Positions 10,390 to 22,510 of a DNA stretch of 64,000 nt are shown here, one piece after another. Source of the stretch: Argyresthia goedartella (Eukaryota > Arthropoda > Insecta > Lepidoptera > Argyresthiidae); contig OX463807.1 in assembly GCA_949825045.1 (NCBI GenBank), positions 41,436,749 to 41,500,748 on the forward strand. The letters are read 5' to 3'. The notes under the pieces were generated by a model. It made no database searches. It was not told the DNA's origin and worked only from the letters and a program-made list of their open reading frames with translations. Numbering within the stretch: position 1 is the stretch's first letter; every line of letters starts with the position of its first letter. The position numbers were made by a program, and so were the translations under genes.

Positions 10390-11530
10390 TTACTAATATA
10401 TTTATAAAAAACTTAGCAATCGTCATTTTTTAACTCTTCTCTACACTGGACTACTGTGGAAGAAGATGGGCTAGGAAATACCCACAGATTGATTTAAAGA
10501 TTTTTTTAAAAATGATTGTGTTCAACTAATACAATTATTACAATATTACTTATTACAAAAAAATTGCAGGAATAAATAATAACAAAAATATTAACAGCGA
10601 ATTCTGTGTTGTGTTCGATTAACCCCATACAGTCTCGTCATTTAAGTAATTTTGAATATTGTAATATCTCTTTTTAGACAAAGTCGCTTTTACATGTTTT
10701 TTTCTAAATCTCCAAAGGTATCTTGTTGTTGCAGAGATTTGAAGGATTGCTAACTTTCGCGAATCTAAACCGGGGCGCAACTAGTCTGTGATTATTTCTT
10801 AGGTTAACATTACAGCTATCGCAAAATTTGGAAAGTGTTGTAAGGCTCTTGCATACATATACATGTATATTTTTTTTAATGTCAATTTCTTTAAAAGTTA
10901 TCTTAAGGAGTATGTGCGTTTTAAATAATAATTTGCTCGAATAGCTTTTTTCTATTATATAAAAATATTTTGAATATCCGCTGCTTTCCCCCACACCAAG
11001 ATACCATAGGACTTGACACTATGAAAATAACTAAAAAAGACTTACTCAGAAGTTCCTAACAGTGTAAGCCGCAAAACTAATTTTTCTATGTGGGGTCCCC
11101 ACTGCAATTTGCTTTCAATGGGGATTCCAAGAAACTTTGTATCATTTACTTATTCTAACGTATTGCTGTCTTACACTAAACTGGTCTCAAGTTGCCTGAC
11201 ATTTGGAAATGAGAATTTGATACCCTTGGTTTTACAAGCGTTTAACAACAAATCATTAACTGTGAGCTAATTCGAGGTTAAAGACATTACACGATTAACA
11301 TCATCAAAATCTTCTTTGTTTCTTTCAATTTTGGAGACCAATGAAGTATCGTCAGCAAACAATATAATGTCAGTCAATTTCTCCACTATAACAAGAATTA
11401 CTGAACTATTGCATTTGACTGATATACAACAAAGCACAGGACTTCAGTATTTTTTTAATTTAAGTAATCTAAACCTTTTGACGATGTTTTATTCTAACTA
11501 GCAATTGACTATGAAACTGTTTTTTGCAGA
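10390..11530 (-). pseudogene. Decayed non-LTR reverse transcriptase, 3' part
   Basis: Read on the minus strand, the region gives IILFADDTSLVS near 11333-11370, then LGIPIESKLQWGPHIEKL near 11080-11150. A C-terminal stretch (11000-10704) follows with IDIKKNIHVYVCKSLTTL and VNLRNNHRLVAPRFRFAKV. These are in the same order as in the element at 984-2984 but interrupted by stops and shifts. The sequence after the ORF, to about 10430, matches the 3' UTR at 3485-3565 in reverse. It is 5'-truncated near the PQGS-LGP region. Confidence 0.75.
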
Positions 11531-12835
11531 AATTAATTGAATCAACTGTGCTAAAAATGCTAAATGAACTGTCAATTCCTTTTTTCTTCGAATGCTGCGC
11601 GGTTGATATCGCAGAGTATGACTGCATAGTAGTTTGTCTGTACAAAATACCAAAATCTGTCAAGGCAGTATTTCTAAATAGGTTAGAGTTACTAACTACG
11701 ACATACAACTAAGAATAAAAGGTTAGTAATTACAGGTGACTTTAATATAGATACGCTTCAAGACACACCAGGGGCAAGAAAATTGCGAAGTATTCTGGAT
11801 AGCCACGGTATCTCGTTACATATTAATACCCCAACTAGGATAAACACATGCATTGACCCCATCGCTAGTAACATTAAAGATGCTCAGGATAGGACTTACA
11901 GTTTAGGAATCTCTGACCACGATACAGCCCAAGTTTTCACATTCCAAACAACATAAAATGATTTGCCCGTTACGCAGTGGTTTAAAATCAAGAGAGACTT
12001 CAGTTTGGAGAATATCATGAAATTCAGGAAGCATCTCCAAAGCCAGATTTTTATAATGCACAAAATTTTAAAGATTGTTTTCGAGAATCCCACGACTTCA
12101 TCATTCTTTTATATAAACTATGTTTCCCAAAATATAGGATTCTTAATAAAACAATTTACAATCTTAAACTCAAATGGTTGACTAATGAAATCATGCGTAA
12201 GAAAGAGAACCTTAAGATTCGTATACTACAGGCAAAAATCAGAGACAAACAAAATAAAATATACAAATTATAGCAAATTATTACAATTCAAAATTTAAAA
12301 AATATATGTGAAGCCGCATGGGCATTTGATAAAAAATTAAGATAATATGTGTAATGAGACAGAAAAGGTGACTTAAACAAGATTAAGTCGACGACTCGAA
12401 TGGCCCAGTCGGCAGTGACCCTGCCTACGAAACCAAGGGTCCCGGGTTCGAGTCCCGGTGGGGGCAAATATTTGTTTGATGACTACGGATGTTTGTACCC
12501 TACTCATGGTTGTTTATCTATATAAGAATAATATGTATCTATATAAGATATACATAATATCGTACCCAAGTTACAACGAATCCTAGTTTGGGGCTAGATC
12601 AATAGGTGTAAATATTGTCCAAGATATTATTATTATCATTACATATAGTTAAATGACAATATTATTGAGGAACCAAAAGTCATAGCGGAAGCATTCAATA
12701 ACTATTTTATAGAAATGACAAATACAAATTCAATTAACAAACAGCAGGACATGCCAATGAGTTCATGGCCAGCGCCATGGGGCGCGAACAAAGAAATGCA
12801 TCTTTAGCTTCAGTTCCAGGCTAAACTAGACAACA
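11531..12835 (+). pseudogene. Decayed non-LTR fragment: end of endonuclease and linker
   Basis: On the plus strand, DCIVVCLYKIPKS (about 11620) and RLVITGDFNIDTLQD (about 11722-11765) are followed by ISDHDTAQVFTF at about 11908. This is the GDFN...SDH order of the AP endonuclease. An RKKENLKIRILQAKIRDK linker follows near 12190. After an inserted SINE (12390-12643), NIIEEPKVIAEAFNNYF at about 12655-12710 is the region normally just upstream of the RT domain. The endonuclease N-terminus and the RT are absent. It lies next to, but in opposite orientation to, the RT remnant at 10390-11530. Confidence 0.75.
12390..12643 (+). repeat. tRNA-derived SINE, family A, copy 1
   Basis: A tRNA-like head has an A-box-like TGGCCCAGTCGG and a B box in GGGTTCGAGTCCC. 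It is followed by a body (GTTTGTACCCTACTCATGG; CTAGTTTGGGGCTAGATCAA) and a TTA-rich tail. Four other copies sit in ABCG introns at 36667, 41549, 43702 and 45825. It splits a non-LTR remnant. Confidence 0.88.
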
Positions 12836-13254
12836 TTAAAAATATAGGATAAAAATATGTTATAAAAGGTCTATTAGAGATAAGAAATGGACTTTTAAAA
12901 TTACCGGATATCTGTTATCTTTAATTCTTAAAAATATTTTTCGTAATGCATTATTATTCAACTAAATGAACAAGCGCTCGGAGACGAAATCAGTTTCCTA
13001 TATGAAACTTACACGCAAAAATAGGTAAAAAAAAAGGAAAAATTTTTAGTCCTTTTATTTTATTTTTAATGTTATTATTACAGGAGTTTAGTAATATTTT
13101 CTATAATTTTCTTGGTCTCGGAGCTCGGGCTGCCCCGCGGGGCTCTGCGCGGGAGCATGCGTCAGTCTGCTTCGACGCGATGCGACGGGTATTTGTTTTC
13201 TTTGTCTAATTCTCAATGCCATTGGCCCTTGTTCAGCCCTTAACTCTTCCCGTG
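12836..13254. other. No gene seen
   Basis: AT-rich, with a GC-rich patch at about 13120-13195. The short ORF at 13088-13309 has no recognisable domain and overlaps a MITE. Confidence 0.4.
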
Positions 13255-13361
13255 TTACCACATAAAATATTAAACGGTGTTTAACCTCAAAACAAACGCC
13301 AAATGCCATACACTTTTGTTCTTAAACAAGTGTTGAACAGTAGTTTACTTTTTTGTGGTAA
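13255..13361. mobile_element. MITE with TTACCACA/TGTGGTAA ends, copy 1
   Basis: 107 bp with inverted terminal TTACCACA and TGTGGTAA. The interior (TTAACCTCAAAACAAAC; GTGTTGAACAGTAGTTTA) recurs in reverse at 35651-35756 and, more diverged, at 14862-14961. Confidence 0.75.
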
Positions 13362-13445
13362 GGCCCTACGTGTTTAAATATAAACTATAGCAACCAACTC
13401 GGTTCTGTGAAACTACATGGGGTCGCTCCGCTTCGCTCCGCTCCA

Positions 13446-13699
13446 GCAGCCTTATGGCGTTACTCTCTGAAGCTCATAGCGTGTGTCTATGGTTCATCTC
13501 ATGCTCATACAATTTCATCGATTGCGGGGTATCACCGAAGTCTTCTAGACTTCATTCCATGTCTGGGTTTGGTTTGGGTTTGGCCTCCATTATGATGCTA
13601 CTTGCGTGATACCAATTTGACAGATGAAGCTGGTGTAAGGTGTCAAACGTAAAAGTCTATATGAAGTTTATAGCTCAGACGACTTACGCCATAAGGCTG
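13446..13699. mobile_element. Foldback/MITE-like element
   Basis: Inverted ends GCAGCCTTATGGCGT (13446) and ACGCCATAAGGCTGC (13685-13699), with weaker pairing extending about 45 bp inward. No ORF. Confidence 0.6.
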
Positions 13700-14861
13700 C
13701 AGGTTGTATCATTAAGTTGTAACCTAACACTATCTAACTTTAGCATTCCGACAGAAACAGATCTAAAGCAATCAATTAACAACATTAAGCGTTGAGGCAT
13801 ATACAGATTTTGTTCATCGGTATGCGCATCAGTCTGTACTATTTAGCACCTAACAGAGCTGACTAATATACAGAAAACGGCTTCACGCTCCACATCTCCA
13901 GCATATCCGCAAAAGCTCTTGTGGCGCAAGTCTGCATCAAGCCTGCTTATCGATTTCGATCTTGTTCACGTTAATGCTTGTACTTGTGTATTTAAAAATA
14001 GCATCGGCCCGATCTTCTCTCCGCCTTTATGAAAAGGTAAAACCCAATAATCCATTCTCAAGCTCGAGAACTTCCTAGAAACGTATTAGAAAATTGTAAC
14101 ATTGAACGAAAAAATATTCAGAAACTAGACACTGAATGCAGTAATAACTTTTTTGTTTTGTTTTAGAATTTTCATCCTTAAGTTGACTTTTACGATGGTA
14201 CGGAACCCTCAATGTGCGAGTCCAACCCGCACTTAAGTTTTTTTTTGTAACTATTAACATCGACTACATTACTTAAAATGGCCATCAAACTTGACATGTA
14301 CCAAAAAAAATTTTACTTGACTTTATGACACTACGTACGTGGAATGAATACCTGTTCTGTTGCACAAAATTACCTCTTCGACTACCGTGTCATGGTCTTT
14401 CTAATTATAGTACACCGTTTAATTTTACCGTATTTCCCTGTCAGATTCACAATAGTAAATATTTACGAACCGAGATGTTTTTTGTCACAAGCCGAAGGCG
14501 AAGGTCTTAGCGGGGTTCGTATAAAGCCCTTTTCGAACAAGTTAGGAATAGATTTTTTCCGTCTAAGAACCCAAAATCAAGTGTCAAGGTACTATTTTTA
14601 GGTCAGAAGTCGGAAAACATTATTTACCTTACGTTATGTACGTTACGTTACGTTTAATGGTAATATTTTTTTAAGCCAAGATTTAAAGAACAAGTATTAT
14701 TGTCCAATAAATATGTGTCCAATTTACAGAAAATAACTGAAGGCCTGAAAATAATCTACTTGTCTTGAAAATCCGGGGCGGATTTTGCCGCCCCCATTAT
14801 TAATTGCTGGATTCTCTATTCGTGGGCCAAAGGGACAGAAATCTCTTAAATTTCAACCGTG
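13700..14861. other. No gene seen; one repeat fragment
   Basis: Only the stretch at about 14180-14248 is recognisable: TACGGAACCCTC followed by GTGCGAGTCCAACCCGCACTT. This is the 3' end of the GGTTCCGTAC repeat found at 43208, 44605 and 61708. Confidence 0.5.
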
Positions 14862-14961
14862 TTACCATAAAAAAAATTAGACGTAGTTTTACTTCCAAAT
14901 AAACGTCGAAACCTTTGGATCTTTAAAGAAGTGTGGAACAGGAGTTTACTTTTTGTGGTAA
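14862..14961. mobile_element. MITE with TTACCA/TGTGGTAA ends, copy 2
   Basis: 100 bp. It keeps the right end (GAACAGGAGTTTACTTTTTG then TGGTAA); the left end is degraded to TTACCATA. Confidence 0.6.
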
Positions 14962-15042
14962 GACTCTAAAGAGTAAAGTCAGTAATTTTTTCTCAGGTGG
15001 ATAACGGGCATCTATCCATACATCCTTCAACTCTCATGTTTA

Positions 15043-15195
15043 TCTCTCATGACGACCTCGGTGGCTCTGCCCACCATGCGAAAGGTCCCGAGTTCGATCC
15101 CCGACTGGGAATAAAGAAAAAAAAAACTAGGTCTTGGATGTTTGTATGTGTGTGATGTCGCTGTTTCTGTTCCCACAACACAGGGTATAATGTAT
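15043..15195 (+). repeat. tRNA-derived SINE, family B, copy 1
   Basis: Head has TGGCTCTGCCCACCATG and B box GAGTTCGATCCCC, followed by GGGAATAAAGAAAA and a TTCCCACAACACAGGGTA block. It is shared with 34085-34240 on the minus strand. Confidence 0.7.
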
Positions 15196-15529
15196 ATAAA
15201 TATTCACGTTATGTCATGTTTATAAATCAGTAGGCTATAAAAGGGCGCCAGATGGCAATGAGCATCATATAGAATGAGCCAGCCATACGGCACAAATCAG
15301 CAATTTTAGAATTATGACTGTATGGCCGTCTGTTTCTTCGACGACAACCTTAACACTACTAAACCGATTTTTATGCGGTTTTCACAGGTACACAATTAGG
15401 AACAAAGTTAAGGCTTCGATTCATCAAAATCGGATGAGTGATTTAAAGATTTTCGGGGACTACTAAATTTACAAAATAAAAATAAAATTGTTTTGCTAAC
15501 TGTATAAGAATTTGGTATTATTTTATAGA

Positions 15530-15760
15530 ATAGAATAGAATAATGATTTATTTGCGAGACAGGCACTTACACTAATATATAATACAACATTTCTAATACT
15601 AAATTTCTATAACAATATTGTGTGTCGCAAAACGGACCCTGACTCAGCATAATGCTGGCTGGTTTGCAACCAACGCTGGTCTTCCGTCAGAGCCGGTCGG
15701 TGATGCCACGGACAATCTAACCACGAAAACAGGATTGTAGTGAGTAAGGTACGTATAGAA
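15530..15760 (-). mobile_element. 3' end of a minus-strand non-LTR element
   Basis: On the minus strand it ends with AATAAATCATTATTC followed by TCTAT units (15525-15545), a typical polyadenylation signal and microsatellite tail. No coding part remains. Confidence 0.5.
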
Positions 15761-18252
15761 GAGAAAGAAAAAAAGTAAAAAGAAAACGGCTTAAAGATTA
15801 TAAAAAACTAGTAACTTAATACTAGCAAGGAAATAATTAACTAATTTGAATACAAACATTTTGTGCGCTCAATTCCAGTACAATTTAAAAATTCCATGTG
15901 CGAAATAAATGATACCTACTAAATAATACTCGTATCGTGTTTATGACCCTCCTGTTTTTTTTGGCTTTCAAATAAGAAATGTTTAGGTTTTATTCTAAAA
16001 CTATGTAAAATTTCTCTATGTAAATTTATGATCTGGATATAAAATTATGATCAACAAAAACGCTAGATGCCAAGTTTCACGAACATCGGCAAAGAGATCG
16101 GTAATTTCACTGCTTAAAACAACATACATCGGTGGATCACGGGGGAACATATGCCTTATTCGTGATCTTAAAGTCGCTGGTTCAAGTCTCACTGATCCAA
16201 AACTTATTGTTTTATTTCTTTTTATCGCTCAGTTTTATTTTACCCTCCGCACAGTCTTCCCCCCCCCCCCCCCCCGCCCCCTGCGACAAAACAAAACAAC
16301 AACTGCTGCTGGACAAATAAACAAGTTGGAGCTGTTAACCTTTTCTGGCGTCGTCGTACGCAATCAGAACTGAGGAACACAGTGGGGACGGACCCATTGA
16401 ATCAGAAAAAAATTGGAGCTGGTAACTCTTTCTGGCGTAGTGAGCATATGGGTCACGTAGGAAAGGACGGGGTAGGGGAACCATTTCATATTCTCCCGAG
16501 AGGAAAAGCCGTCAATGTGTCCTGATGGAAATTCTTTCATCTTCATCATCATTAACATCACGCTCAACCTACTGCTGGCATAAGCCTCAATGCTACAGTG
16601 CCTGTACATTGCTTCATGGTTTACTTCCTATACCAACTATTTCAGTGAGATCTTGCTGTAGTTGTTACCCTCCACTCCGATCTTTTAATTATTAAAGTCC
16701 ACAAAGACGAATTTGCGGGCATTAGCTAGTCTTGTTATAGCATAATTCTTTCTGTTCCAGAACTCTTTTGATAAAGCAGTTCTCGGGCGGATTGCTAGAA
16801 TTTCTGGACTAGAAAGAGGGTTGCGTTATTGCGGAAGTATGAAAAACACTGCTATGAACCAACCAATGACAAATTTATGTTCGTCTGATTGATGATGACA
16901 CAACATCAATAATTATAGAAAATTAGTTTGCCCTTGCTTGACAAGGGCAAACTAATTGGTGGTAAATGTTGGTGATACAGTAAAATTACTGCACATTAGC
17001 AACTTCCTCGAAACGCCGCGAAGGTACAAATAAACATGCCCGCATGGTATTTATTTTGTCATCCTCTCCGGCCGAGATGCTTTAACGTGTCTTCTTGCTT
17101 ATTGTTGCAGAAACTCGACCGCTACGCTCTGTGGCGTAGCAGTACAAGGAAATTGGTAATAGCTACCGTTAGTACATCATAACCGCTTGGTACATGACCA
17201 GCATTCTGATGATTAAACACGAATATTTGCACTATTGCATGGTATTATGTGATGTAAGAAATCTCGTTTTAGAGATAGCTCGCCTTGGTATATTTTTCAT
17301 CTAACGTAAGATTTTTGATAAAGAAATTACAAATGAGCACGCCAAAAAAAAGTTTTATTTAAGAGACACTGAACATTTCCCTCAATGCAATAAAAATGGA
17401 TCTGCAACGCGAAAATTTTGGTGCAATGATTTTTTACAACTTCAATTCAAACTTGAAACTGGATGAATCGTTTAATCGACTTCGAATGGCTTTTATGGAT
17501 AAGTCCCAGCGTGTCCAGATGGCGACATAATAAGTGATACTAATTTTGAGTTTCACCAACTGGACACATGTGTGTCCAGTCTCTTGTGTCGAGTTGGTGA
17601 AGAATCCGTTTCATGTTTGGTAAACATATGCTAGTGCTGCATGGCATGGTGGTCTTAGTTTAATTTAGACATTTCATTACCACTCCGACCTAAATAGGCT
17701 TTTAGTACCTATTCTGTGCCCAGGCTAAGGACCAAAATGTGAAGTTCTAGGCAGTCTAATGGCAGGTTGACCGTATCCTGTATACTCGTATAGGTATAAT
17801 AATAATAGTTGCATTTTTATTTTGCAGTTTTTGATTGAAAAAAAAAATGTTATTTAAGATGCAGATTTACCTGAGGACGGTTCTCCCACTACCATATTAC
17901 AGTATTGTTTACTACATAAAATAAGGGCCGCTAGCACTTAGTCCGCAGTCCCGGCTACCACGACTTTGAGACCTTCCGGAAGGACTCAAGTTTTTTCGAT
18001 CACAGATCTTTAATCGCATAAAATACAGTACAACGTGAACTTTTCAATATAATTTATAAGTTTAGTCTTAGCATTTTATATTGAAAAATCATAATTATAT
18101 TATTCTGACAAGTTCCTTGAACAATATTGGGTGATATTTGATTTTACCATAAGTTTTGATAAAATTACTAATGTTACCATTATATACAAATAAATAGAAA
18201 TAAATTATTTATTTGTATATAGTTAATGTCCTTTACCCGGATGCGAGTAAGA
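15761..18252. other. No gene seen
   Basis: Mostly unique AT-rich DNA. It holds a C-run of about 17 at 16259-16275. A perfect 16-bp-arm hairpin AATTAGTTTGCCCTTG lies at about 16922-16958, and an AT hairpin (TATACAAATAAAT arms) at 18184-18221. A weak tRNA-like GGTTCAAGTC near 16180 may be SINE debris. Confidence 0.5.
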
Positions 18253-18475
18253 TTAAGCCATACTCCATCACGCTGGCTCAGTGCGGGTTGATGGAGGGCT
18301 TTTACGACCACAACCAAATAGCGATAGTAGCCGGGACCTACAGTTTAACGTGTCATCCGGAACACTGAACGCCCGATAATGTACCTAAGTTATATTAATG
18401 ATCTCATTGGTCTCATTGGTCAGGATTCGAACCTGCATCTCCTGTGTGACAAGCAATTTGAACTTGAATGAGCGA
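18253..18475 (-). repeat. SINE-like repeat, family C, copy 2
   Basis: Longer relative of 3630-3810. It shares TAAGCCATACTCCA, CAGTGCGGGTTGATGGAG, AACGTGTCATCCGGAACACT and a reversed B-box-like GATTCGAACCTGCATCTCC. It has an extra block of about 35 bp in the middle. Confidence 0.6.
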
Positions 18476-19090
18476 AGACAGGTAAACATCTATAGACATG
18501 ACAGGGGCGGGCGGGGTGGTGGTTGGCCGTTGTCAATGTTGCCAGATGTTCGGTCAAGTAGCCGCCACACTCGACCTGAATTTGATGATAGTCGTCGCCT
18601 CCTTTCGCGTTTAGAATGTATTTGCGATATCAGAGAACTATCTCACCGATTTTGGCCTCGAAGCTTGCGATATCAGACAAATAGGGTCTCTGATACAAAA
18701 TCAATTAATAAATTCAATTGTTGTTCTATTTTAATTGTAATCTTAGATAGTTTCATTACAGAAAAAAATATAGACCTATGTATCATCTAAAGTTGCTAGA
18801 CTTACAAGAGGAAGTTAAAGTGGAAAAAGTCGAACGTGTGCGATCCAAGGCGCTTTTACCCTACATCTTCGTAATTTTTATGACACTCTTTATAATCTAT
18901 GTTTACCTACATACGGACTAACAACATGATAAGATTGTTTGAAATGAAGTTCTCATTACAACTGGTCCACTTCATTGTATAGCCAACTAAATGCAATGTA
19001 ATGTAATAATGAATGTAAGTGCCATGACTGAAGTGAAGCAAGAACATCGTTGCAAAGTTGACTACAAGTTAGCAATGCAGTTAACACATT
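18476..19090. other. No gene seen
   Basis: A 130-codon ORF at 18398-18790 overlaps the SINE and has no recognisable domain. I treat it as chance. Confidence 0.4.
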
Positions 19091-19092
19091 TT

Positions 19093-20040
19093 TTTTTTTG
19101 AAACAACGAATATGAGTATTTTATTTTATTTTATTTTGTTTTTACAAGTAAGATAACATTAACAAATGCGTACAAATTGACCTTCCTCTATGTATTAAAA
19201 ATAACAAATGCTCTTCAGGTCGCCGTCGTGGAGTGGTAGGGTGTCCAACATGCTGGCATCATGACCTCGCTGTATGGCCAGACTGATCCTCTGGGCGAGA
19301 TAGGTGCCAGCTATTGAATCCCCCGATGCTTGAACTAGTCTCTTCGAAATCTCCTTAGACTTGTCGAGCGTCAGGCCCCCAAGGCCCGAGGGTCTCCATG
19401 CTGAACGGCACAAATATGTAGCTATCCCCGAGAGCTGCATATTTGCGCCGCTTGAGACCCTCCGCCGCAGCGCCGACCCCATAAGAGAGTCGCTGTTAAG
19501 TGGGATGGCGCCAGCGTGTCAACACATGTCGCGTCCCATACTAGCGACTTCCCATGCTGCCATGAAATAAGTATCATTCCGGCGGGCCTCTTACCGTCGT
19601 CGCGGGCTGTACCTGTCTCGGTTCTAAGATGGACGGCACATCCGCGCTGGGAAGGGCCCGGCGGACAATATCATTTAGGGCAGTAAGTCTGGGGTAACAG
19701 CTGGCGCTATGATGGCAGGACAGGCCGTGGTGTCCTTGTTTGCACATGCTGGCATCGCAGTGGCAGGGATCTACCTCATTGGTTTTTATCCCACATCGCA
19801 GACAGATGGCCAGCGTCAGGTTGTGCCTTTCCATCAGCGTACCGGGCTATCTGGACGGGATGGGTGAAGCCAGTGCCCTGACTCTCGTTCCCTGGTTGCG
19901 AGGAGACTAGCACGCTCTGCAGGGTCGGTTGCCGCGTAAAGTAGTCTTTGGGAATTTTTGTTGAGCGGGAATTTTTATTTAAGACAGGCTTGCGAACAAG
20001 CATTCCTAACATTGGCCAGGCACGTGACCTCGACATCGCA
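19093..20040 (-). pseudogene. Decayed C-terminal region of an RT-bearing element (HGLSC type)
   Basis: Three overlapping minus-strand ORFs (20036-19776, 19834-19574, 19482-19195) together show the conserved order CxC-like PCHCDASMCKQGHHGLSCHHS, then [19 protein letters not shown]. In a shifted frame [17 protein letters not shown] (about 19545-19500) follows, then SGDSIAGTYLAQRISLAIQR (about 19328-19270). I know this order from the C-terminal part of a widespread metazoan RT family found as mobile elements. Frame changes near 19590 and 19480 make it a pseudogene. Its minus-strand 3' end is followed by an AAAAT-rich tail at 19110-19140. The fragment at 59732-60322 is the RT part of the same family. 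Confidence 0.65.
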
Positions 20041-21110
20041 AAGTGATGGGTTTATTATTTTGCCGTAGAGGTCACGTATAACATGTGCTTAGCACAGGAA
20101 TGCTGGGAGCACAACATCTGATACTTTCCGGATTCCCCAGGCCACCATGCCTTATAGGCAGGGACAGTGGTCGTAAAAAATGCAGTTCAGGATGTTTGTC
20201 AAGGTTTTAAGTATTGGCTGCTAGGGTTGAAAGTGTTGAATGGAGTCCAGAGTGGAGAACAGCGGAGGACATAAGTTCATTTGGGATCAAAGAGGCAGAA
20301 ACTAATGATTGTAAGGCCCATATGGGGGTTAAGGTCTGTCAGTCTGTCTGCAGTCTCGTCGAATTTTGAAATTTGCTGTATAATGTAGCTGGGATCCCAT
20401 CCTCGGGAACAGGAGAACCCAGAAGGCGCAGTGATTGCTCTTTTAAAATTATGATGCCAGGTGCAAGATATGTTAAGCTATTGTTCAATGGAGTTTTTTC
20501 TGTTGATGTGAGCTTTCAGATAGATAAATCTCGCACTTAGAGTAATTTAGATCCAAACCTATTTTGCCAAATTCATAAGTCAAGACTTTTAAATCTTCAA
20601 GGACGCTTTTTGGGGTCGCCTCCCGGGGTCCCGTTATCGAGGTGCCAAACGTTAAATTTAGAATTTAGACTGGTAATGGTCGCCTGGATTGCTAAACCGA
20701 AAATGCCAGATGGCATCTCATTTCATGATAAAGAAAGTAAACACCAAATTAAAAACTTAAAAAAACTAAGCCCTATTTGTTTCCGGGGTGCGAATGTTGT
20801 CAAAATACGTGAAAACAAGGCTACGAAATCTGTCTGTGTGACGGTAAAGTCAACACATATTACACGACATAAACGAATATACAGCACATACATATAGATG
20901 GAATTCATCTCATGGCAATGACCTTAAAACACCACTGATTCACAGTAATATAATAATACGCAATTTTGTTTACCTGGACGATATCATAATTCCAGTCTTT
21001 TTGCTTTAGAAACCAAACAACTGAACCGATTACTAATTTTAAAAAAGTGGGACCAAACTGGAATGTCACTTTTTCAAATGTCAAAAGGATTTTTGAAATT
21101 GGTTCATAAA
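20041..21110. other. No gene assigned
   Basis: The first 500 bases may be further upstream remains of the same minus-strand RT element, but I could not match motifs. The ORF at 20610-20897 has no recognisable domain. Confidence 0.4.
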
Positions 21111-21112
21111 TA

Positions 21113-21340
21113 CACTGACGAGCAATGACAAAGTTCCAGTGACATAGCACCAAATTACTCCTAAACGGGAAAGGCTAGCTTAATGACGCCGTTTGCAATA
21201 TTGAAGTACATGTAAGAGCACATCAAAATATAACCAATTAAAAAAATACTTTTTAATTTATGAAGTTAGGCTCTGTCTTAGGAGATATTAACGTGTTTGT
21301 CGGCATTTTGTGGGTGGAACTTTTTCATTGCTCGTCAGTG
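21113..21340. mobile_element. Mariner/Tc1-type MITE with TA target duplication
   Basis: 228 bp bounded by TA on both sides (21111-21112, 21341-21342). The inverted ends CACTGACGAGCAATGA match perfectly over 16 bp, and over 26 bp with one mismatch. There is no ORF. TA duplication and size fit a Tc1/mariner-derived MITE. Confidence 0.8.
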
Positions 21341-21399
21341 TAGAACCAGTTTTGACCAGGCAACAAACATAAAAATAAATAAATATACAAGTGAGGTAA

Positions 21400-22294
21400 A
21401 CTAATTACACAAAAATAAAATAGTCTCGGTGAGTAACACTGAAAATTTAGAAATTGTACGGTATTCCTAGGAATCACTTTAGATAATAATCTTCAGTGGG
21501 GCCCACACATAGATAAGCTATCAAAAAAACTCAGTTCCGCAGTTTATGCAGTTAAAAAAATCCGTCTTTTTACGGACGTGGAAACAGCTAGACTAGTTTA
21601 CTTCAGCTACTTCCATAGCATTATGTCTTACGGCATACTGCTGTGGGGGAACGCTGCAGACATTAACATAATATTTGTGCTGCAAATGAGGGCTGTTCGT
21701 GCAATTTACAATGTGGGTCCCAGAGAGTCACTGCGTTGTAAATTTAAGGAAATTAACATTATGACAGTGCCGTGTCAGTATATTTATGAAAACCTAATGT
21801 ACGTCCACAAAAATATTGATAAATTTCCTAAGAATAGCGACAGGCACAATGTCAACACTAGAAATAGGAATAAACTAGCTGTACCTACTACTGGGCTCCA
21901 TAAGGTTAATGTATCTTTTAAAGGGCAATGTATTCGCTCTTACAACAAAATACAGACTGAGTTACAAGAATTGTCTGTAAATAAATTTAAAAATGTTGTT
22001 AAAAATCACTTATGTAAAAAAGGTTACTACAAAATATCAGATTATGTAGAAGACAAGAAAGCTTGGGAAGGTGTTTGCTCCAATTCTGTAAAAAATAACG
22101 TATAAAGCTGGAGGTTTCTAGTCGCCTCTTTGCCTCCAGCATCTAAAACATTGAGGTGACGGAATTCAAATTGAGTTCTATATTTCCCTGTACCTTATAC
22201 CATGTGTTAGTTTAAGATTTGACATTCTCCAAATGTTACCTATGTGTTTCTTATGGAAATAAACTATTTTTGAATTTTGAATTTTGAATTTTGT
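21400..22294 (+). mobile_element. 5'-truncated Daphne/CR1-like non-LTR fragment
   Basis: Same family as 1-3358. The coding part begins near 21430 with a frame lesion (an LGITLDNNLQWGPHIDKLS block at about 21465-21520). It runs to a stop at 22105 and is followed by a 3' UTR and three TTTTGAAT units at about 22266-22294. Confidence 0.8.
21578..22105 (+). pseudogene. C-terminal end of the RT polyprotein (non-LTR fragment)
   Basis: 175 residues aligning with the last 175 of the ORF at 984-2984: LVYFSYFHSIMSYGILLWG, AVRAIYNVGPRESLR, CQYIYENLMYVHKN, NTRNRNKLAVPTTGLHK. No RT catalytic motif is included. It survives only because the 5' truncation left the 3' part. Confidence 0.85.
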
Positions 22295-22510
22295 AGTGTA
22301 GCTAAGGCACCCGTCGCCCGCCACCTCGTCTGCTACCCTTGCATGCTCCGCCGCGTCGCACCGTGTTTGGAGGACTGCACCCGTTGTTGGCCAGGGCCTC
22401 CAAGGCCTCAGACGCGACAAGTGGGCAAAGGATGGTACCAATGAACCACGGGAAAACCACCACCCGCCACAACCCTCGCCAGGATCACTATTTATGGAAT
22501 AATTCACTGG
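22295..22510 (-). repeat. GC-rich repeat-like fragment
   Basis: A 109-codon minus-strand ORF (22507-22178) covers a GC-rich patch unlike its surroundings, with no domain I recognise. It is likely debris from an element, placed directly after the tail of the non-LTR fragment. Confidence 0.3.

Noticed and set aside
12390..12470. tRNA-like sequence with A and B boxes, repeated at 36850, 41740, 43702 and 45825
   Set aside because: The heads lack a proper acceptor stem pairing, are followed by a common SINE body and TTA tail, and are dispersed copies; these are SINE heads, not tRNA genes.
18398..18790. 130-codon ORF
   Set aside because: It begins inside a SINE-like repeat and has no domain or splice context.
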